DNA of 64,000 nt from Telmatactis stephensoni. Lineage: Eukaryota; Cnidaria; Anthozoa; Actiniaria; Isophelliidae. The notes below the pieces were generated by a model. It was not told the origin of the DNA. It saw only the letters and a program-made list of their open reading frames with translations, and did no database searches. Position 1 is the stretch's first letter. Every line of letters starts with the position of its first letter. The stretch is taken from contig JALIZF010001255.1 in NCBI GenBank assembly GCA_029948255.1, positions 147,748-211,747 of the forward strand, given 5' to 3'. The translations under genes and the position numbers were made by a program. Positions 58,828-64,000 of the stretch are shown piece after piece.

Positions 58828-59202
58828 ATATCGGAGATTTTAGTTTATAATGAGTTTTGAAGACGAAAGAAGAGACGAAAAGAAACAAAAAATACATGAA
58901 AGATGTAGAGAATTATAACAAAAAGAGTGAAGGAGAAAAACAAAAGAAGAAGAAAAAACAGAATAAAGTTTTAGGAAAACATTAAGGAAATGAGCAAGAC
59001 GAGAAACAAAAATATACTGCTTACTTCATTATCACTGTAGCTATAAAAACTACAATATCCAAGAAAAGAAAAGAACGAATTTAGTCTGAAGCGAAAAGAA
59101 ACTTATGCTCTCAAAAATCGCATGCATTCTTAGTTAATATTTACAAGTCCGCTGAAATATTGTATATTAGTATATATATATTCTGTACAAAGCTAAACTC
59201 AC

Positions 59203-59380
59203 CATTTTTGAATTGAATTGACGATACAAGATGTTTCTTTGAAGAAGGCGACAAATTACTAGTGGAACAAACTTTGTGTATGAGACAGAACTCAGTCTGA
59301 TAAGGACATCCAGCAAACCAATTAGACAAACACAGAAATGTATTAAAGAAACCATGGATTAATTTGTTAGACGTTGTCAT
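59203..59380 (-). CDS. Possible Cys-containing first exon
   Basis: ATG at 59380 starts MTTSNKLIHGFFNTFLCLSN and continues with CPYQTEFCLIHKVC, ending at donor GTGAGT (59202) in phase 1. A further ATG at 59458 is in the same frame. The phase would fit either the transmembrane exon at 55887 or the PAN exon at 50659. A second overlapping frame is also open (MVSLIHFCVCLIGLLDVL), so which one is coding, if any, is unclear. Confidence 0.25.
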
Positions 59381-59458
59381 GGCAATCCAAATTGGTCGCC
59401 ATGGTAATCCAAGTGGTTGAAAATTGATTTTGGAATAAGTGTTCTCGCGTCCAATCAC

Positions 59459-60742
59459 AAATCCGTCCTACAGTCAGTAAAGTCAATATAGTTAAACCAA
59501 TATATATGCCTGTAATACATTTATGAGCCGCATTTAAGGCCCAATATGGAGTCCGGTTTTTATGTTTTTTAATTTTTGTCAATGCATGTCATTAATGTCG
59601 CACGATTTTTGAGTTTGTACAACGAAAATGTAAAAGTAACAAAGGAAATTTATCTTTAAAACTGTGTATAGCCTAAATAGTAAAAAATTATGAATTATCA
59701 ATTGTATTTACTTTAAAAAGGAGACTTAATCAACATCGTATTCAAAAGAAATCGACAATTAAAATATCAGACAGACAGATACCGTTTTCGTTATCAAATT
59801 CATTCCACTTGGAATAAATAGATCCCACTCAATAAGGCTTGTTTTCCCCCCTGCCATTCAGCCAGTATTTGGTTTGTTTAATACCTCAGTCGGCTTTATA
59901 GATGTCCATTTGTATGTTTATGGGAGATGCAGATCTTGATCCGTAACTTATTGAAAGCAATTCTTAATTTTGTTGGTCACGTGATTATGTTTATTTTTTT
60001 GAAAACGGAACCTTTTATGTCAAAGTAAAATTCACTTCGTTTTTTAGGTTTTTAGAGCTTTTAATCTTGTCAATCGATGGCAGGAAAGATCCTTTAAAAT
60101 GCAAATTACGTCACGTGATCTCTTTTCTAAAATAATTATTTCTGTGAAGTCTTTTCTAAATAAAAAAATCCAATTCGTAAAGTACTCTATAAAAGAAATA
60201 AGAAAACATAATTCATCAAAATCAAAATGTTGTGCACCCCATTTTTATTTGAAATTTTCAACTAAAAGTTTAATCCAGCTTGTCATCGTGACAAAAAGTC
60301 AACATATCTCAAAAAGTTCGTTTTCAAGGATATTCAATAAAAAGTACCAAAATGTTGAGGTTTCTGCAAGGAATAAGACGTGACGTTCTTAAAGTCTAAA
60401 TCTCATGTATATCAGGCTTGAATCACGCCTTAATACACCTACATGAGCAATGTTGAACGATTTTCGTCCAAGTTAGCATTTTAAATTAAATCAATTTTAT
60501 ATATAATTTTTGATTTAAATTGAAACGGAAAAAAGAAGATACAGTAAAAACTCCATGAGCAACAATCTGGGTTGGCGAAAACATTTGCTATATCAAGGCT
60601 ATGTCAACATATCCGGCGAAAGTTAATTGGAAAGGAATTTTCGCACCTGACAGACGAATCGATGGAGGAAGAGAAGGGATGAACAGTAGGAAGAAAAAAA
60701 GGGAGGTGGAAATTTGAGTAAGTAAGCAAGGAAGCAAGCAAT

Positions 60743-60776
<34 letters not shown>

Positions 60777-61031
60777 GGCAAGCAAGCAAGCAAGCGAGCA
60801 AGCAAGCAAGCAAGCAAGTAAGCAAGCAAGCAAGCAAGGCAGGAATTAAGGAAGGAAGAAAGAATGGAATGGCAGCATATTATTCCCAACTTAGTTGGCC
60901 CATTCCGTTCTATTTATAAGTAAAGTTTGCTTTACTCTAAACACTATATCAAGTAAACATAAAAGCATAAATTAGATTTGGCCTGAAGTCGTTTTATTCA
61001 GACTTTATGGCAGAAAGTACATCTTTCTGTA
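59459..61031. other. Gene-free stretch
   Basis: AT-rich, no supported gene. A GCAA tetranucleotide array lies at 60717-60838. The end nearest 61031 should hold the 3' UTR of the GM2-activator-like gene. Confidence 0.4.
60717..60838 (+). repeat. (AAGC)n tetranucleotide array
   Basis: AAGC units with AAGT, AAGG and GAGC variants; open in several frames, none coding. Confidence 0.95.
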
Positions 61032-63598
61032 TCAGGCCTTTGCTTTTAGATCGACTTCAACACAAGCAATCATTCGTCGCGTCGACTCGTCATAGACTTC
61101 TGCTTTTAAATGATAGTCACCCTAGAAAGAGAAAATAAACAAAATGCCTTAAAATATGATCAACACAGGCAAGTGTCTTTGAGGCAAAGATGTGCAAACT
61201 AGTACTTGCATTTCAAGTGTATCTTCATATCAAAATTGATGTCGTTCGCGTGGGCTTCCTGTGTTATTACTATCGGGCCTCCTGTTTACCGAAATGCCAG
61301 GTTTCTAAGTTATATTCAATGTCTTTTGTCGCTACATTATCTTCAAGTTTTAACAAATTTGTGACCGTTTAAGAAATGCGTGGTTTCTAAGCCATATTTT
61401 CAAGATGGTGAACAATGTGATGTGTTTCTTCGCCGTTGCATAGCAATTTGCAGAAGATATCGCACGTATAAAAACTCTCTCTGCAACTTTCTATGCAACG
61501 AAAATTGCGTTGTAAGTTGAATTAAGAACAAAATTGAACGTCTCCCTACTTAAATCAACGAAGCACGTTTAGCCGCGCGGTTTAGTACCTATCCCGCGAC
61601 CTGCAATGTAATTACTGTCGCAAATGGCCAATCAGAACGCAACGACCGCTGACATATCTGGTTTTATCACAGTGCGTTGCGAGTTTCGAAGGGAATTGCA
61701 AGTATAATCTAACATCTGCCAGCAACTTGCATCGCACTGCTTTCGTCAGCATTGCAAGTTGCAAGAAAAATTGCCTCTTGGAACATTGCCCTTATATGCA
61801 TGTTGTTGCTGTCTTCAACTAAGATTTCGGAATGTGAGAAGCTCTAACTCTAGAGTCGTACCATTATAAAATTACTTACACTTGTTAAAAAGCCAGGCAA
61901 ATTGACTTTCGGTATGACCACAGTTCTTTCCTTTAGTGTATAATATCCCTTGGGGGGAGGACAGCTTGGTACGTTAAGGTAGGGCAACATTTGCTCACAT
62001 TTTAGTCCTCTGTAAGTACTGTGTTTACAAATGATAAATAATTAACAAATTCCATTTTTCCGTGCGTCTGTACTCTAATAGATGCACAGATGACAAAATG
62101 TTGTCAGAACGAAACTGTACACTACGAGACGAAGTCAAATGGCGTGACTGTTGCATGTTCTTACCACATTTTACGTTTTCTGTGCATCTGTTAGAGTATA
62201 GACCCACGAAAAATGGAATATATTTGTTTTATATAATATCCAATAGTGTTCATCAAAACATTTCAACCAATCAGAGCGCGTGTAAGATTCAATGATGTCA
62301 TCTATGCATGTGTACTGTAATCACACGCGGTTCTCGACCAATCAGAGCGCGCGTAATAGCTGAGTTACTGTGAGTCAGTACAAAATACATACTTTACAAG
62401 AAAGTTGATAATAGTAATGAATTAGACCTAATAGTTATCCATAAATATTAAACATTAATATTATCAATAGCTATAAATGTTATAGATGTAGTAAATCTCA
62501 CGAACGTTGGTAGTTTTGAAATATATATTCATTTAAATGAATATAATACTCAAAGTACAAAATTGATGTTTAATTTTTAGTCAATACCAAAAATTCTACA
62601 TACCATGAACCAAATTTACCCAAGCAAGGTACATCAATTGAGACGATCCATGCCTTCTTTTTCAATTTCAATTTCAATGTGTAACTACTGCCAACAGTTC
62701 TGTACGACTGTAAATTTCCCGAGAAAGTCAATCTATATCCCTGTTTTATGACAATAGGATGGGGTCGAATGTTTACTCGTGTAATCCGCACTGGTAGATT
62801 TCTGCCTGAAGAAGAAAATGTATCTTAATGAGAGTAAAGGTACGTAGAGATAAAGGTAAAGATGAGTTTTAGCCTCGTAAGTGATCTCCAAGGAACTGAC
62901 GGGGTTTACCCCCCTCCATCACTGCTCCGTCCCGTAAGCAATCCAAGTTACACACAGATTAAAGAAAAGCCAAGACGAGGATGTAAAATCACGAATTACA
63001 TAACATCTATGAGCCTCTCTCTCTATACTAGAAGGCCGCGCAATCAAGAACCATTCAAGCCCTCCCTAGCTATCTATCTTCAGCTCCTTGTAACCGCACT
63101 GCAAAACGCGCGAGTAAATTTACATCAAAAACTTGAGTAATCGTAGCCATCCACAGTAACTCACTTCATCCGATTCGAGTAAATTTACTCAGTTATTTGT
63201 ATAACTGAAGTACCCTGTACTCAAATCACTGAGTAACTGCGTTATCCTTACATCAAATGACTGTGCTAAATTTACTCTGATAAGTGAGTCACTGTGATGC
63301 ACCGATTTACTCAAGTTTTTTAATCTACTCGCTCGTTTTGCAGTTTGGTCGAATGGAGAAACTGCTAGTCTTGTATTTTGACTAAGACTTACACAAAGTT
63401 TTGTAGGTAGGCATGAGATGTCTCGAAAATTGGGTGAAACTTGGGGGTGGATTGAACCATGAACGCAGCAGTATTATTTTCCCACATACAAAATGATTAT
63501 AAGAGATTTTAAAACTTACCACAACTCTTTATGCGTAAAGCCTCACTTTGCCAGACCATCAAAACTAAGGCCACAAAAATCAACTTAATCACAGCCAT
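61032..63598 (-). CDS. GM2A: GM2 ganglioside activator-like lipid-binding protein, four exons
   Basis: Exons 63520-63598, 62604-62805, 61880-62018 and 61032-61121 give 169 residues (human GM2A 193). Signal peptide about 1-21 (MAVIKLIFVALVLMVWQSEA). The mature chain has the ML/GM2A landmarks IDVPCLGKFGSCTYRGLKC, CPPPKGYYTL, VIPKVNLPGFLTSGDYHLKA and MIACVEVDLK, closely following the human order. The protein extracts glycolipids from membranes in lysosomes and presents them to hydrolases. I count six cysteines (three likely disulfides) against eight in human; the pair around the human PCHCP segment is missing. The acceptor at 62019 was chosen over TTACAG, which would create an in-frame stop. Signal sequence, phases and stop all agree. 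Exact substrate is unknown; the ML family also includes NPC2-like and immune lipid-binding proteins. Confidence 0.92.
61420..61800. repeat. TTGCA-rich repeat in the GM2A-like intron
   Basis: Many TTGCAA, GTTGC and GCAACTT strings, similar in character to 23.1-23.3 kb (AGTTGCAGAAGTATAATTC / AATTGCAAGTATAATC). Probably a diverged MITE; ends not defined. Intron 3 of the GM2-activator-like gene. Confidence 0.35.
62049..62345. mobile_element. MITE R2 copy with doubled CCAAT/GCGCGC module
   Basis: Inverted ends TTCCATTTTTCCGTGCGTCT and ACCCACGAAAAATGGAAT with inner TACTCTAATAGATGCACAGA / CTGTGCATCTGTTAGAGTA. Then AACCAATCAGAGCGCGTGTA and GACCAATCAGAGCGCGCGTA about 70 bp apart, the same arrangement, inverted, as at 40.2 kb. 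Intron 2 of the GM2-activator-like gene. Confidence 0.7.
63098..63347. mobile_element. MITE with ACTGCAAAACG ends and GAGTAA/TTACTC motifs
   Basis: ACTGCAAAACGCGCGAGTAA and TACTCGCTCGTTTTGCAGT are inverted ends of a 250-bp element. The interior has repeated GAGTAAATTTACTC palindromes and TGAGTAACTG/CAGTTA strings. Intron 1 of the GM2-activator-like gene. Confidence 0.75.
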
Positions 63599-64000
63599 AA
63601 CTGCTGAAACTTGTTGTTACAAACCACAAATGCTCGTTGCTACAAAACGCAAAAAGCAGACAGAAAATTCACTTAAGTTCTTGTTTTATAGGCGTTGCCA
63701 TGACTGGCTGTTAGCTTAGCCGTTGACACTACAGATTAAAACCTGGACAGATGATACGCTGCATAAATAAGTAGGACCAATTGTTGTTTTCCTGAAATTG
63801 TCTGTTTTTAGACAGCTGTGGTTTTGGATAATGAAAAACAGTAAATGTAAATAATGCTGGACATTTTTGCTTAAATGTTTTATGAAGCTCTTCTCGTTAG
63901 CAGCTTCAAAAACCATGCATGTTCAAACAAAGTATAGCTTACAAATGAAGGTTCTATTCTGCACATGGTTTAACATGTGTCACACTTTATAAATGTAACG
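63599..64000. other. Upstream region of the GM2-activator-like gene
   Basis: No gene recognised. Should contain the promoter and 5' UTR of the minus-strand gene; no TATA box or other clear site is seen. Confidence 0.4.

Noticed and set aside
60588..60889. Leu-Ala-Cys repeat open frames
   Set aside because: Translation of the AAGC array.
62018..62024. Acceptor TTACAG eight bases inside exon 3 of the GM2-activator-like gene
   Set aside because: Its use would form an in-frame TGA with the preceding exon; the upstream CACAG acceptor restores the conserved GSCTY.

Overview
The window reads as nuclear DNA of an anthozoan cnidarian, most likely a hexacorallian such as a stony coral or anemone. The reasons are an AT-rich base composition, small genes with GT-AG introns, secreted PAN-fibrinogen-like and PAN-EGF-pentraxin proteins of a kind common in cnidarians, and very many short palindromic MITEs and tetranucleotide repeats. 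This is inference; no species-diagnostic gene was seen.

Layout. 1-4.1 kb: a candidate last exon of an unknown gene (+) and a single-exon C/EBP-gamma-like bZIP gene (-), whose upstream DNA carries two C/EBP-type palindromes. 7.5-12.2 kb: a divergent housekeeping pair, SLC35C1 (Golgi GDP-fucose transporter, -, five exons) and CTU2 (tRNA wobble-uridine thiolation, +, intronless). Their start codons are 258 bp apart and share an RFX-type X-box. 14.7-16.3 kb: a two-exon secreted PAN + fibrinogen-like protein (+). 18.3-45.5 kb: the core of the window, three complete ten-exon M14 zinc carboxypeptidase (procarboxypeptidase A-like) genes, two on + and one on -, with the second and third convergent. 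All keep every catalytic residue, a signal peptide and a propeptide, and all use a GC-AG intron after the exon encoding the zinc motif. 47.8-50.7 kb: a PAN-EGF-pentraxin gene (-) lacking its signal exon. 55.7-59.4 kb: three isolated exon-like pieces (-), one a clear transmembrane exon; I could not join them into a gene. 61.0-63.6 kb: a complete four-exon GM2-activator-like lipid-binding protein (-).

Several genes encode secreted or lumenal proteins suited to extracellular digestion or surface recognition: the carboxypeptidases would trim dietary peptides after proenzyme activation, the GM2-activator-like protein would present glycolipids to lysosomal hydrolases, and the two PAN proteins look like secreted recognition or matrix proteins. 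The genes do not form an operon-like system; the only clear functional cluster is the carboxypeptidase array. Conserved GATA-like and forkhead-like sites in its promoters suggest shared gut-type control.

The rest is dominated by mobile and repetitive DNA: a tRNA-derived SINE family (at least six pieces), several palindromic MITE families (one nested inside another), a TTAA-flanked element, a 105-bp satellite just after the second carboxypeptidase gene, and tetranucleotide arrays in introns and gene flanks. I saw no CRISPR array, rRNA, genuine tRNA gene or coding transposon.
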